Positions 42,422-52,148 of a stretch of 64,000 nt of DNA are shown piece by piece. The DNA lies in assembly GCA_047975215.1 (NCBI GenBank), contig JBKEDD010000040.1, forward strand, positions 1 to 64,000, written 5' to 3'. The translations under genes and the position numbers were made by a program. This DNA comes from JAGRMG01 sp047975215. Lineage in GTDB: Bacteria; Pseudomonadota; Alphaproteobacteria; Rhodobacterales; Rhodobacteraceae. Positions within the stretch are counted from its first letter, which is position 1; every line of letters starts with the position of its first letter. The notes under the pieces were generated by a model, which ran no database searches, was not told the origin of the DNA, and worked only from the letters and a program-made list of their open reading frames with translations.

Positions 42422-44044
42422 TCAGCCGATCCGGCCGAGGATCGCGGCCGTGTCCAACCCCGATATGGCGCCCGGGACGCTGCCGCGTTCGCCCGCCACC
42501 CGGCTGATCATGTAGCCATCGACCACCGCATGGGGCGCCGTGCCGATCAGCGCCGCCGCGCTGAGAAGCGTCGCCAGACTTTCGGTGAACCAGCGCGCCT
42601 CGGCCTCGGGCGGGATGCCGCGCCAGCGGTCGCGATGCGCACCAAGCGCGGCGTCGTATCGCGCGTCGCTGCCGCGCACCCCGTCAAGCACCGCATCGAG
42701 CGCCGCCACCGCGCCCGGATCGCGGTTCAGCGTGCGCAGGATATCCAGACAGATGATGTTGCCCGAACCTTCCCAGATGCTGTTCAGCGGCGCCTGCCGG
42801 TACAACATAGGCATCGGCGTTTCCTCGACATAGCCCATACCGCCGAGCACCTCCATCGTCTCGGCCACCACGTCGATGCAACGCTTGTTCGACAGGTACT
42901 TTGTCAGCGCCACGGCGATACGGGCCAGCGCCCGGCCCTCGTCGTCGGCCCGGTCGAACGCGCGGGCGACCAGGAAACCGGCGGCAACCGAGGCTTCCCA
43001 GTCGAGCGCGAGGTCGGCAAGGACGGCGCGCATCAGCGGCTGGTCGATCAGCCTGCGCTGGAAGGCCGAGCGATGCGAGACCCACCAATGCGCCTCGGCC
43101 AGGGCGGCGCGCATGAGACCCGCCGGCGCCATGGCGGTATCGAGCCGCGTGTGGTGCACCATCTCGATGATGGTGCGCACCCCCTGCCCTTCATCGCCCA
43201 GCCGGAAGGCGCGCGCATCCCAGTATTCGATCTCGGAACTGGCATTGGCGCGGTCGCCCATCTTGTCCTTCAGCCGCTGGATGCGGATGCCGTTGCGTTC
43301 GCCGTTACCAAGCCAGCGCGGCACCACGAAACAGGTCAGCCCGCCGGGCGCATAGGCCAGGGTCAGGAAGCCGTCCGACATCGGTGCGGAACAGAACCAC
43401 TTGTGGCCGTTCAGCACATAGGCGTCGCCGTCGGGTTGGGCGCGGGTGGTATTGGCGCGCACATCCGATCCGCCCTGCTTTTCGGTCATTGCCATACCCA
43501 TCGTCGCGCCTGCCTTTTCACTGACCGGCCGCACGGACGGGTCGTAGACCGGCGAGGTCAGCTTCGGGCTCCAGATCCCGGACAGGGTGGCATCGGCCCG
43601 CAGCGCGGGTATCGCGGCGTAGGTCATGGTCAACGGGCAGGCGACACCGGGTTCGACCTGATACTGCATGTAACACAGCGCGGCATGGGTGGCATGGCCG
43701 CCGGGCTGCCCGTCCCACGCGGCACTGGCATAACCCAGCTCAATCCCGGCAGCCATGCAACTGTGATAGCCGGGATGGAACTCGACCTCGTCGAGCCGGT
43801 GGCCGGAGCGTGAAAACAGCCTGAGGCGCGGCGGATCGCGGCGCGCGTCATGGGCGGCCTGCAAGATCTGCGGGCTGCCATAGACGGCCCCGGCCCGTTC
43901 CAGCGCGCCGGTTCGCGCACCGGCCGCCCGGGCGGCCTCGCGCAGCACCACGTCGCCTGCCCACAAATCGGCCCCGCCGCGGGGCAGCGGCTGGTTGACG
44001 ACCTCGTGGCTGCCGAGGTCGGCGCGGGGGGCGATATCGGTCAT
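42422..44044 (-). CDS. Acyl-CoA dehydrogenase, AidB family
   Basis: 540 residues, the length of AidB-type acyl-CoA dehydrogenases. It has the long N-terminal region (NQPLPRGGADLWAGD), the FAD/substrate segment MAMTEKQGGSDVRANTT with LNGHKWFCSAP, and the C-terminal domain with ETMEVLGGMGYVEETPM and LNSIWEGSGNI. AidB of E. coli is a DNA-binding flavoprotein of the adaptive response to alkylation; most relatives have unknown substrates. The start at 44044 has AAGGAA upstream. No ada or alkB genes are nearby. Confidence 0.88.
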   Translation of the reverse strand: MTDIAPRADLGSHEVVNQPLPRGGADLWAGDVVLREAARAAGARTGALERAGAVYGSPQILQAAHDARRDPPRLRLFSRSGHRLDEVEFHPGYHSCMAAGIELGYASAAWDGQPGGHATHAALCYMQYQVEPGVACPLTMTYAAIPALRADATLSGIWSPKLTSPVYDPSVRPVSEKAGATMGMAMTEKQGGSDVRANTTRAQPDGDAYVLNGHKWFCSAPMSDGFLTLAYAPGGLTCFVVPRWLGNGERNGIRIQRLKDKMGDRANASSEIEYWDARAFRLGDEGQGVRTIIEMVHHTRLDTAMAPAGLMRAALAEAHWWVSHRSAFQRRLIDQPLMRAVLADLALDWEASVAAGFLVARAFDRADDEGRALARIAVALTKYLSNKRCIDVVAETMEVLGGMGYVEETPMPMLYRQAPLNSIWEGSGNIICLDILRTLNRDPGAVAALDAVLDGVRGSDARYDAALGAHRDRWRGIPPEAEARWFTESLATLLSAAALIGTAPHAVVDGYMISRVAGERGSVPGAISGLDTAAILGRIG

Positions 44045-44235
44045 GGCGGGTTCCTTTCGGGGGTTGCGGAGCGAGCATGCCGCGCCACAGCCGCCCGCGC
44101 CAGCGGGCCGTTGCGTCAATCCCACAGTGCAGCCTCACGCGCCACGGCGGCGGGATAGGGGATTTTCTTTGCCGGGTGCCTGTGCGAGATTTATCCGCGA
44201 GACGCCCGCGAAGGGTGCAGAGCGAAGGCCGTGCA

Positions 44236-44535
44236 GTGACCCGTTCCAACCGACCCAGTTTCGGCGCATTCATTTTCTATGCCGCCGCCTTCGCGCTTAG
44301 CGCCTATTTTACCTTTGCCGCGGTGCAGGGCGATTTCGGGCTGTTCCGCCGCGTCGAGATCGCCGCCGAGGCCGAGGCGCTCTCGCGCGATCTGGACGAA
44401 TTGCGCGCCGAACTGGCCGCGGTGGAGAACCTGACCCGGCGGCTGTCGGACGATTTTCTGGATCTCGACCTTCTGGATCAGCAGGCGCGTTCAGTCCTGG
44501 GGCTGTTGCGCGCCGACGAGATCGTCATCCGCTGA
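44236..44535 (+). CDS. ftsB: FtsB/DivIC family septum formation protein
   Basis: 99 residues from a GTG start (AAGG 7 bases upstream). One membrane helix (FIFYAAAFALSAYFTFAAV), then a periplasmic coiled coil (IAAEAEALSRDLDELRAELA) and a C-terminal region with LLDQQARSVLGLLRADEIV, typical of FtsB in alphaproteobacteria. It bridges FtsL and FtsQ in the divisome. It lies 215 bases upstream of pdhA, a neighbourhood I recall for Rhodobacterales ftsB. Confidence 0.85.
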   Translation: MTRSNRPSFGAFIFYAAAFALSAYFTFAAVQGDFGLFRRVEIAAEAEALSRDLDELRAELAAVENLTRRLSDDFLDLDLLDQQARSVLGLLRADEIVIR

Positions 44536-44574
44536 CTGCAATGCCGGGGTCGGATCGCCGGCGCGACCCGACCG

Positions 44575-44642
44575 GAGGGGGCGCCGCCCCCTCTTGGCCT
44601 GCGGCCAATTCACCCCCGAGATATTTGTCGTCAGAAGAAGGC
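44575..44642. repeat. Rhodobacterales-type intergenic repeat after ftsB
   Basis: A G/C palindrome (GAGGGGGCG / CGCCCCCTC, 44575-44593), a short GGCCTGCGGCC dyad, then CCCCCGAGATATTT and CAGAAGAAGGC (44618-44642). The last part matches the arms of the inverted repeat at 35649-35756 (GAGTATTT .. CAGAAAGAAGC). Its position after a gene end suggests a terminator-associated repeat family. Confidence 0.65.
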
Positions 44643-44705
44643 ATGGCCGTCCCTGCCCTCGCGGCAGATTTATCCTCGCAACCGGACGCGAAATCGTTTA
44701 TTAGA

Positions 44706-44723
44706 TAGTTTAACGCTAAACTA
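44706..44723. promoter_or_regulatory. Palindromic operator candidate upstream of pdhA
   Basis: TAGTTTA ACGC TAAACTA: perfect 7-bp arms with a 4-base spacer, in an A+T-rich patch 27 bases upstream of the pdhA ATG and 8 bases before its GGAGGAGG ribosome-binding site. A repressor here would block the promoter or early transcript of pdhABC. I do not recognise which regulator uses it. Confidence 0.6.
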
Positions 44724-44749
44724 ATTTGCACGGAGGAGGCGCCAGCACC

Positions 44750-45760
44750 ATGGCCGCGCGAAAAAGCAAAAAGATTTCAAATACCTCGGCAGAGGAACTG
44801 ACAGCCTATTACCGCGACATGCTGTTGATCCGGCGATTCGAGGAGAAGGCGGGCCAGCTTTACGGCATGGGACTGATCGGCGGGTTCTGTCATCTCTATA
44901 TCGGGCAGGAGGCGGTGGTTGTCGGACTCGAGGCCGCCGCCGAGGAGGGCGACAAGCGGGTCACCTCCTATCGCGATCACGGGCACATGCTGGCCTGCGG
45001 CATGGACCCCGACGGGGTAATGGCCGAACTGACCGGGCGGAGCGGCGGATATTCCAAGGGCAAGGGCGGCTCCATGCACATGTTTTCCAAGGAGAAGCAC
45101 TTCTATGGCGGCCATGGCATCGTCGGCGCGCAGGTGCCGATCGGCGCGGGGCTGGCATTCGCCGACAAGTACAGGGAAAACGGGCGCGTCACGTTCGCCT
45201 ATTTCGGCGATGGCGCCGCCAACCAGGGCCAGGTCTACGAAACTTTCAACATGGCGGCATTGTGGTCGCTGCCGGTGGTGTTCGTGATCGAGAACAACCA
45301 GTACGCGATGGGCACGGCGCAGAAGCGCTCGACCTCGACTCCCGAGATACACACCCGCGGCGAGGCGTTCGGGATTCCCGGCGAGGCGGTGGACGGTATG
45401 GACGTTCTGGCGGTGAAGGCGGCGGGCGAGACCGCTGTCGCGCATTGCCGCTCCGGCAAGGGGCCATATATCCTCGAGGTCAAGACCTACCGCTATCGCG
45501 GCCATTCCATGTCGGATCCGGCCAAGTACCGCACCCGCGAAGAGGTGCAGAAGATGCGCGAGGAGCGCGACGCGATCGAGCATGTGCGCCACATGCTGCT
45601 GGACGGCAAGCACGCCAGCGAGGAGGATCTCAAGGCGATCGACAAGGAGATCAAGGCGATCGTCAACAAGGCCGCCGAGTTCGCCAAGGACAGCCCGGAA
45701 CCGGCGCTGGACGAGCTTTGGACCGACATCTACGCCGATACGGCGCCGCAGAACGCGTAA
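44750..45760 (+). CDS. pdhA: Pyruvate dehydrogenase E1 component, alpha subunit
   Basis: 336 residues; with the beta subunit it decarboxylates pyruvate using thiamine diphosphate. The ThDP motif is FAYFGDGAANQGQVYETFNM with later VFVIENNQYAMGT. The phosphorylation-loop-like region is KTYRYRGHSMSDPAKYRT. The start at 44750 follows a strong GGAGGAGG. It is first in the pdhA-pdhB-pdhC operon; the spacing to pdhB is 13 bases. Confidence 0.97.
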   Translation: MAARKSKKISNTSAEELTAYYRDMLLIRRFEEKAGQLYGMGLIGGFCHLYIGQEAVVVGLEAAAEEGDKRVTSYRDHGHMLACGMDPDGVMAELTGRSGGYSKGKGGSMHMFSKEKHFYGGHGIVGAQVPIGAGLAFADKYRENGRVTFAYFGDGAANQGQVYETFNMAALWSLPVVFVIENNQYAMGTAQKRSTSTPEIHTRGEAFGIPGEAVDGMDVLAVKAAGETAVAHCRSGKGPYILEVKTYRYRGHSMSDPAKYRTREEVQKMREERDAIEHVRHMLLDGKHASEEDLKAIDKEIKAIVNKAAEFAKDSPEPALDELWTDIYADTAPQNA

Positions 45761-45773
45761 GGGAGACACAGTC

Positions 45774-47156
45774 ATGGCAACCGAAATACTGATGCCCGCC
45801 CTTTCGCCGACGATGGAGGAAGGCACGCTGGCCAGGTGGCTGGTCAGGGAAGGCGACAGCGTGTCGTCGGGCGACATCATCGCCGAGATCGAGACCGACA
45901 AGGCGACCATGGAGTTCGAGGCGGTGGATGAAGGCATCGTGGGCAGACTCCTGGTCGCAGACGGCACCGAAGGGGTGAAGGTGAACACCCCCATCGCGGT
46001 GCTGCTCGAGGACGGCGAAAGCGTCGGAGACCTGCAAGCCGCGCCCGCCGGCGATGGCGCCGGAAAGGCGGATGCGGCGAAAGCCGCAGCACCGGCGCGC
46101 GCGGCACCGACAGAAGCCAAGGCGCCGCCTGCACCCGAGGCCGACACGTCGCCGGACTGGCCCGAAGGCACCGAGTTGAAACAGCAGACGGTGCGCGAGG
46201 CGCTGCGAGACGCCATGGCTGAAGAAATGCGCCGCGACGAGACCGTGTTCCTGATGGGCGAGGAGGTTGGCGAATACCAGGGCGCCTACAAGATCAGCCA
46301 GGGGCTTCTGGACGAGTTCGGCGCCAAGCGGGTAATAGACACGCCCATCACCGAACACGGGTTTACCGGCATCGCGGTCGGGGCCGCCTTTGGCGGGCTG
46401 AGGCCCATCGTCGAGTTCATGACCTTCAATTTCGCCATGCAGGCGATCGACCAGATCATCAACTCGGCCGCCAAGACGCTTTACATGTCGGGTGGCCAGA
46501 TGGGCGCGCCGATGGTGTTTCGCGGCCCCAACGGGGCGGCCGCGCGCGTCGCCGCCCAGCACAGCCAGGACTATGCCGCCTGGTACATGCAGATACCGGG
46601 GCTGAAGGTGGCGATGCCCTATTCCGCCTCTGACGCCAAGGGGCTTCTGAAAACCGCGATCCGCGATCCCAATCCGGTGATCTTCCTGGAGAACGAGATT
46701 CTCTATGGCCGCAGTTTCGACATGCCGGTACTGGACGACTACACCGTGCCCTTCGGGAAGGCCCGCATCTGGCGCCAGGGTTCGGATGTGACCATCGTCA
46801 GCTTTGGAATTGGCATGACCTATGCCCTTGAGGCGGCCGGGAAACTGGCCGAGGACGGCATCGAGGCCGAGGTGATCGACCTGCGCACGCTGCGCCCGAT
46901 GGACACCGGCGCGATCATCCGTTCGGTGCAGAAGACCAACCGTCTGGTCACGGTCGAGGAAGGCTGGCCGCAGGGATCGGTGGGCAGCTACATTTCGTCG
47001 GTAGTGATGCGCGAGGCGTTCGACCATCTCGACGCGCCGGTGGTCTGCTGTACCGGCAAGGATGTGCCCATGCCCTATGCCGCCAACCTCGAAAAACACG
47101 CGCTCGTGACCACCGAAGAGGTGATCGAGGCGGTGAAACAAATGACCTACCAATAA
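45774..47156 (+). CDS. pdhB: Pyruvate dehydrogenase E1 component, beta subunit with N-terminal lipoyl domain
   Basis: 460 residues. Residues 1-80 are a lipoyl domain (MPALSPTMEEGTLARWLV, lipoylated Lys in ETDKATMEFEAV), followed by an Ala/Pro linker (about 85-125) and then the E1 beta fold (VFLMGEEVGEYQGAYKISQG, RVIDTPITEHGFTGIAVGAA, VTVEEGWPQGSVG). The extra lipoyl domain on E1 beta is known in alphaproteobacteria. It is nearly identical to the E2 lipoyl domain in the next gene. Confidence 0.97.
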   Translation: MATEILMPALSPTMEEGTLARWLVREGDSVSSGDIIAEIETDKATMEFEAVDEGIVGRLLVADGTEGVKVNTPIAVLLEDGESVGDLQAAPAGDGAGKADAAKAAAPARAAPTEAKAPPAPEADTSPDWPEGTELKQQTVREALRDAMAEEMRRDETVFLMGEEVGEYQGAYKISQGLLDEFGAKRVIDTPITEHGFTGIAVGAAFGGLRPIVEFMTFNFAMQAIDQIINSAAKTLYMSGGQMGAPMVFRGPNGAAARVAAQHSQDYAAWYMQIPGLKVAMPYSASDAKGLLKTAIRDPNPVIFLENEILYGRSFDMPVLDDYTVPFGKARIWRQGSDVTIVSFGIGMTYALEAAGKLAEDGIEAEVIDLRTLRPMDTGAIIRSVQKTNRLVTVEEGWPQGSVGSYISSVVMREAFDHLDAPVVCCTGKDVPMPYAANLEKHALVTTEEVIEAVKQMTYQ

Positions 47157-47168
47157 GGAGCGTCGCCC

Positions 47169-48497
47169 ATGCCCACAGAAATTCTCATGCCCGCGCTGTC
47201 GCCGACGATGGAGGAAGGAACGCTGGCCAGGTGGCTGGTCAAGGAAGGCGACAGCGTGTCCTCGGGCGATCTGCTGGCCGAGATCGAAACCGACAAGGCG
47301 ACGATGGAATTCGAAGCCGTCGACGAGGGCATCGTCGGCAGGATCCTCGTTGCCGACGGCACCGAGGGCGTCAAGGTCAACACCCCGATCGCGGTGTTGC
47401 TGGACGAAGGTGAAAGCACCGATGAGATCGTACAGGGCGGGTCTGGCGCGAAAGCGCCCGCCGCGCCCGGCCCCGCGACAGGCGCACCCGACGCCGCCCC
47501 GCAGCCGGCCAATGGCACAGCCGCGAGGGCGCCCGCCGCGCCGCAAACCGGCGACGGCGCGCGCATCTTTGCCTCGCCGCTGGCCCGTCGGATCGCCGCT
47601 GAAAAGGGTCTGGATCTGAGCGCCGTCAAGGGCAGCGGCCCGCATGGCCGCATAGTCAAGGCCGATGTCGAAGGCGCCTCGGCCACGCCCGCGACGCCCG
47701 CGACGCCCGCGGCGAAAACGGCAGACGCGCCCGCACAGGCAACCGCGCCGGCCGCGGTGCCCGCAGGGCCTTCCGCCGACGCGGTGACGAAGATGTACGA
47801 GGGCCGAAACTACGAGGTGGTCAAGCTGGACGGTATGCGCAAGACCATCGCCGCCCGCCTGACCGAGGCCAAGCAGCAGATCCCGCATTTCTATCTGCGC
47901 CGCGATATCTACCTTGATCCCTTGCTGAAGTTCCGCGGCCAGTTGAACAGGCAACTCGAAGGGCGTGGCGTGAAGCTGAGCGTCAACGACTTCATCATCA
48001 AGGCCTGCGCGCTGGCGCTGCAAACGGTGCCCGATGCCAACGCGGTCTGGGCCGGCGACCGCATCTTCAAACTGACGCCTTCGGATGTCGCCGTCGCGGT
48101 CGCCATCGAAGGCGGGCTGTTCACGCCGGTACTGAAGGATGCCGACATGAAATCGCTTTCGACGCTGTCGGCCGAGATGAAGGATCTGGCCGCCCGTGCC
48201 CGCGAGCGCAAGCTGGCGCCGCATGAATACCAGGGCGGCAGTTTCGCCATTTCCAACCTGGGCATGTTCGGTATCGACAACTTCGATGCGGTCATCAATC
48301 CGCCGCACGGCGCCATTCTGGCGGTCGGTGCCGGTGTGAAGAAACCGGTCGTCGGGGAGGATGGGGAACTGGCCGTCGCCACGGTAATGTCGGTAACGCT
48401 GTCGGTCGATCACCGGGTCATCGATGGTGCGCTTGGCGCGCAGCTATTGCAGGCGATCAAGGACAATCTGGAAAACCCGATGGTCATGCTTGCCTGA
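47169..48497 (+). CDS. pdhC: Dihydrolipoamide acetyltransferase, E2 of pyruvate dehydrogenase
   Basis: 442 residues: lipoyl domain 1-80 (Lys in ETDKATMEFEAV), Ala/Pro linker, peripheral subunit-binding domain (IFASPLARRIAAEKGLDLSA), a second linker with a short TPA repeat (ATPATPATPAAK), and the catalytic acyltransferase domain ending with SVDHRVIDGALGAQLLQ, which holds the catalytic His and Asp. It transfers acetyl to CoA. No E3 (lpd) gene follows; the complex must use one from elsewhere. Confidence 0.97.
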   Translation: MPTEILMPALSPTMEEGTLARWLVKEGDSVSSGDLLAEIETDKATMEFEAVDEGIVGRILVADGTEGVKVNTPIAVLLDEGESTDEIVQGGSGAKAPAAPGPATGAPDAAPQPANGTAARAPAAPQTGDGARIFASPLARRIAAEKGLDLSAVKGSGPHGRIVKADVEGASATPATPATPAAKTADAPAQATAPAAVPAGPSADAVTKMYEGRNYEVVKLDGMRKTIAARLTEAKQQIPHFYLRRDIYLDPLLKFRGQLNRQLEGRGVKLSVNDFIIKACALALQTVPDANAVWAGDRIFKLTPSDVAVAVAIEGGLFTPVLKDADMKSLSTLSAEMKDLAARARERKLAPHEYQGGSFAISNLGMFGIDNFDAVINPPHGAILAVGAGVKKPVVGEDGELAVATVMSVTLSVDHRVIDGALGAQLLQAIKDNLENPMVMLA

Positions 48498-48521
48498 CGG
48501 CGGGCCGGGTTCACGCTTGCG

Positions 48522-48553
48522 GGCTCCGGCACCCTGCCGGAGCCTGTGTTCTT
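48522..48553 (+). terminator. Terminator of the pdh operon
   Basis: A perfect 9-bp stem GGCTCCGGC / GCCGGAGCC with a 5-base loop followed by TGTGTTCTT. It lies between the convergent pdhC and DUF3365 genes and may act on both. Confidence 0.75.
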
Positions 48554-48566
48554 CCGGCGGCCGGGA

Positions 48567-49145
48567 TCACTGCAGCGGCTTGACCAGAGTGAACACGCCG
48601 CGCATCTCGCCCGCTTTGAAACCGCGCGCCCGATCCTCCGGGTAGAGCTTTGCAAGCTGCTCTGCCACGGCCGGTTCGACTTCGGCGCCGCCGTGGCAGT
48701 TGAGGCAGAGCTCGCCGGTCGGGATCGCCTTGACCAGGCGGAACACCTGGCCGCCATCCTCGTCCACGATTTCGGCCCGGACCAGGGTTTCGGCGCTCTC
48801 GCCCGCGGATTGCCGGGCCAGGAAATCGTCGATCACCGCGGCGGTATTAGTATCCGGCACATTGTCGGGGTTGCGCAGCTTGTGGCTTGAACGGGCGACC
48901 TTCCAGCCGCTGCCCCGCGATACCGTCGACGCGATCTCGGGCGCGCGGATGTTGCAGACCTCAATCGCATAGGGGGCACCCCTTTCCTTGATCGCCGCCT
49001 GCAACTCGGCCTTCAGGGCGCCGCCGTACTGCTGCATCAGCACATTGCCCTCTTCGACCAGCGCCGCCTTGTCGGCGGCGGTCGCCATGCCGGCAGCCAC
49101 GGTGGCACTTGCCGCGGCGAGAACGGCGATCAGAACGCGTTTCAT
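48567..49145 (-). CDS. DUF3365 (Tll0287-like) exported haem-binding protein
   Basis: 192 residues. The signal peptide (MKRVLIAVLAAASATVAAG) ends near ATA-AD. The body has the Tll0287-like features YAIEVCNIRAPEIA and RSSHKLRNPDNVPD, then a single c-type haem motif CLNCH near residue 152. The DUF3365 domain is often fused to sensor kinases; here it stands alone as a soluble periplasmic cytochrome-like protein. Its redox or sensory role is unknown. GGGAGA precedes the ATG. Confidence 0.85.
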   Translation of the reverse strand: MKRVLIAVLAAASATVAAGMATAADKAALVEEGNVLMQQYGGALKAELQAAIKERGAPYAIEVCNIRAPEIASTVSRGSGWKVARSSHKLRNPDNVPDTNTAAVIDDFLARQSAGESAETLVRAEIVDEDGGQVFRLVKAIPTGELCLNCHGGAEVEPAVAEQLAKLYPEDRARGFKAGEMRGVFTLVKPLQ

Positions 49146-49277
49146 TGGGATCTCCCATAGCTGAGGATGCCCGGAACAAAACTCTCCGGCACTCACATAC
49201 AGGTTATTGCATATGTTGGGTGGGATCAAATCCGGGCTTCGCCGAACGTCGCCCTCGCGGCAAGATGCCGCAAGAGA

Positions 49278-50342
<1,065 letters not shown>

Positions 50343-50419
50343 CGTATCGTTCTCCCGATCAGTGCCCGGCCGTTCGATCAAGCGGGCATCGGCCCGCGGC
50401 GTCAATGGCGCAGGTCCGG

Positions 50420-51229
50420 TTAATTCTGTTCCCTGAACAACTGGTCCATCTCGACCGAAGGATGCTCGCATCCCGCCTCGCCCACTATCCGGGCGGGCAC
50501 GCCGGCGACCGTGGTGCAGGGAGGAACCTCCTTCAGCACCACAGAACCGGCCGCGATGCGCGAACAATACCCCACCTTGATATTGCCCAGAATCTTGGCC
50601 CCGGCCCCGATCAGGACGCCGTCGCCGATCTTGGGGTGACGATCCTCGTCCTCCTTGCCGGTTCCGCCCAACGTCACCGAATGCAGCATCGACACGTTGT
50701 TTCCGACGACGGCGGTTTCACCGATCACGATGGAATGGGCGTGGTCGATCATGATCCCGCGCCCGATCCGGGCGGCGGGATGGACGTCGATCCCGAATAT
50801 CTCCGATACCCGCATCTGGAAGAAATAGGCCAGGTCGTGCTGGCCGCGGTTCCACAGCCAATGCGCCACGCGATAGGCCTGCATCGCCTGATAGCCCTTG
50901 AAATACAGGATCGGCTGCAACAACCGGTGGCAGGCGGGGTCGCGTTCGTACACCGCCATGAGATCGGCGCGTGCCGCCTCGACCAGTTCGGGCGTCTCGT
51001 CATAGGCCTGGTCGGTGATCTCGCGCAGCACCACCATCGACATCTCGTTTGATGCCAGCTTGGCCGCGATCCGGTAGGACAGCGCCTTTTCGATCTTCTT
51101 GTGATGCAGGATGCAGGCGTGGACAAGGGCACCCATCAGGGGCTCCTTGGCCACCGCGTCGCGCGCTTCCTGCATTATCCTGTCCCAGACCGGATCGACC
51201 GGGGCAATCGTTGCACGCGTTTCAACCAT
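50420..51229 (-). CDS. cysE: Serine O-acetyltransferase
   Basis: 269 residues. The N-terminal helical domain (DPVWDRIMQEARDAVAKEPL) is followed by the left-handed beta-helix hexapeptide domain, with DVHPAARIGRGIMIDHAHSI (catalytic His) and SVTLGGTGKEDEDRHPKIGD. The C-terminal end (SVEMDQLFREQN) is of the type that inserts into the CysK active site to form the cysteine synthase complex, although it ends in Asn rather than the usual Ile. Start at 51229. Confidence 0.94.
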   Translation of the reverse strand: MVETRATIAPVDPVWDRIMQEARDAVAKEPLMGALVHACILHHKKIEKALSYRIAAKLASNEMSMVVLREITDQAYDETPELVEAARADLMAVYERDPACHRLLQPILYFKGYQAMQAYRVAHWLWNRGQHDLAYFFQMRVSEIFGIDVHPAARIGRGIMIDHAHSIVIGETAVVGNNVSMLHSVTLGGTGKEDEDRHPKIGDGVLIGAGAKILGNIKVGYCSRIAAGSVVLKEVPPCTTVAGVPARIVGEAGCEHPSVEMDQLFREQN

Positions 51230-51312
51230 GGCTTACCTTCCTCTCCTGCGCCCAGACTACCCGTCTAGGGCGGAGGACCGCAAACACAAAGTCCGCAGAA
51301 GGCGTTTGGCTC

Positions 51313-51651
51313 ATGGACAAGGCCGGCCACGCGTATTTCGCTACCCTGATCAGGGAAAGGCTGGCCCGGATCGAGGCCGAAGACCGGCTGGGCCGGGACG
51401 GACGGGCGGTCGTTCAGTTCGACCAGCAATCGGTCGGGCGGCTAAGCCGTATGGACGCGCTTCAGAATCAGGCCATGGCCAAGGCGCATCAGGCCCGGCG
51501 CGTCGCACAGGCACGTCATCTTCGCTCCGCGCTCGATCGGATGGCCGCAGGCGAATACGGATATTGCGAGGATTGCGGCGAGAGTATCGCAAAACGTCGG
51601 CTCGATCTGGATCCCGCTGTCACCAGGTGCATTTCCTGCGCCTCCGGCTGA
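51313..51651 (+). CDS. TraR/DksA family zinc-finger protein
   Basis: 112 residues. An N-terminal helical coiled coil (LIRERLARIEAEDRLGRDGR, then SRMDALQNQAMAKA) leads to a four-cysteine DksA-type zinc finger, CEDCGESIAKRRLDLDP and RCISCAS. It is shorter than DksA, whose coiled-coil tip enters the RNA polymerase secondary channel. It is likely a small regulator, but its target is unknown. The last 32 bases overlap the convergent 51620-51928 gene. Confidence 0.85.
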   Translation: MDKAGHAYFATLIRERLARIEAEDRLGRDGRAVVQFDQQSVGRLSRMDALQNQAMAKAHQARRVAQARHLRSALDRMAAGEYGYCEDCGESIAKRRLDLDPAVTRCISCASG

Positions 51652-51928
51652 TCCGGTGCTCGACAAGCGCCCACAGGACCATCGCGAAACAGGCGCAATA
51701 GTCGTTGTCCTCGAACCCCGGTTCGTCGGCCAGCAGCCGCTTCCGCGCGGCAGACATGAGCGAACCGTTGCCCCAGACGGGATGCACCCGCCCGGTGCGC
51801 AACACATGCGCATCGGCGGCTTCGGCCTCGCGTATCATACGGGCGCACAAACCGGGCCGCGCGCCCGGTGGTTGCCGCAGCAGAACACGCGCCGCGTTGC
51901 TGACATCGCCATAAAGAACCGGCCGCAC
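51620..51928 (-). CDS. Small conserved protein (DUF7742-like), function unknown
   Basis: 102 residues from a GTG start: V(M)RPVLYGDVSNAARVLLRQ, then MIREAEAADAHVLRTGRVHP, WGNGSLMSAARKRLLADEPG and CACFAMVLWALVEHR. The pattern is of a compact helical protein I recall as conserved in Rhodobacterales beside other housekeeping genes; the DUF7742 name is given from memory. Longer in-frame starts upstream are unsupported. The gap 51929-52148 to the GTA genes shows nothing clear. Confidence 0.6.
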   Translation of the reverse strand: MRPVLYGDVSNAARVLLRQPPGARPGLCARMIREAEAADAHVLRTGRVHPVWGNGSLMSAARKRLLADEPGFEDNDYCACFAMVLWALVEHRISRRRRKCTW

Positions 51929-52148
51929 GGGGTTAGCATCCCGCGTCCGGGGCAAACCGCATCCACCGGTTGCCCGCGGGCGGCTCGCGATCCGGTGCGC
52001 GCCCGACCCCGCCCCCAAGAGTGTGCGCGAAATAGTCGTTGTGCCTCATATGGCTACACCATGTCTCGTATTCGACGGCACCCAACCCTGCAGCCGGGGC
52101 AAACCCCTGTCGCGCCCGGATCGTTATGTGCCGAATTTCGGTTCCGCA

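Noticed and set aside
47680..47715. Short tandem repeat (GCGACGCCC units) in pdhC
   Set aside because: It encodes the Ala/Thr/Pro-rich interdomain linker of E2, where such repeats are normal; not a regulatory repeat or CRISPR.
45663..48413. Long minus-strand open frame antisense to pdhA-pdhB-pdhC
   Set aside because: Same antisense effect; low-complexity Arg/Gly/His translation and no family match.
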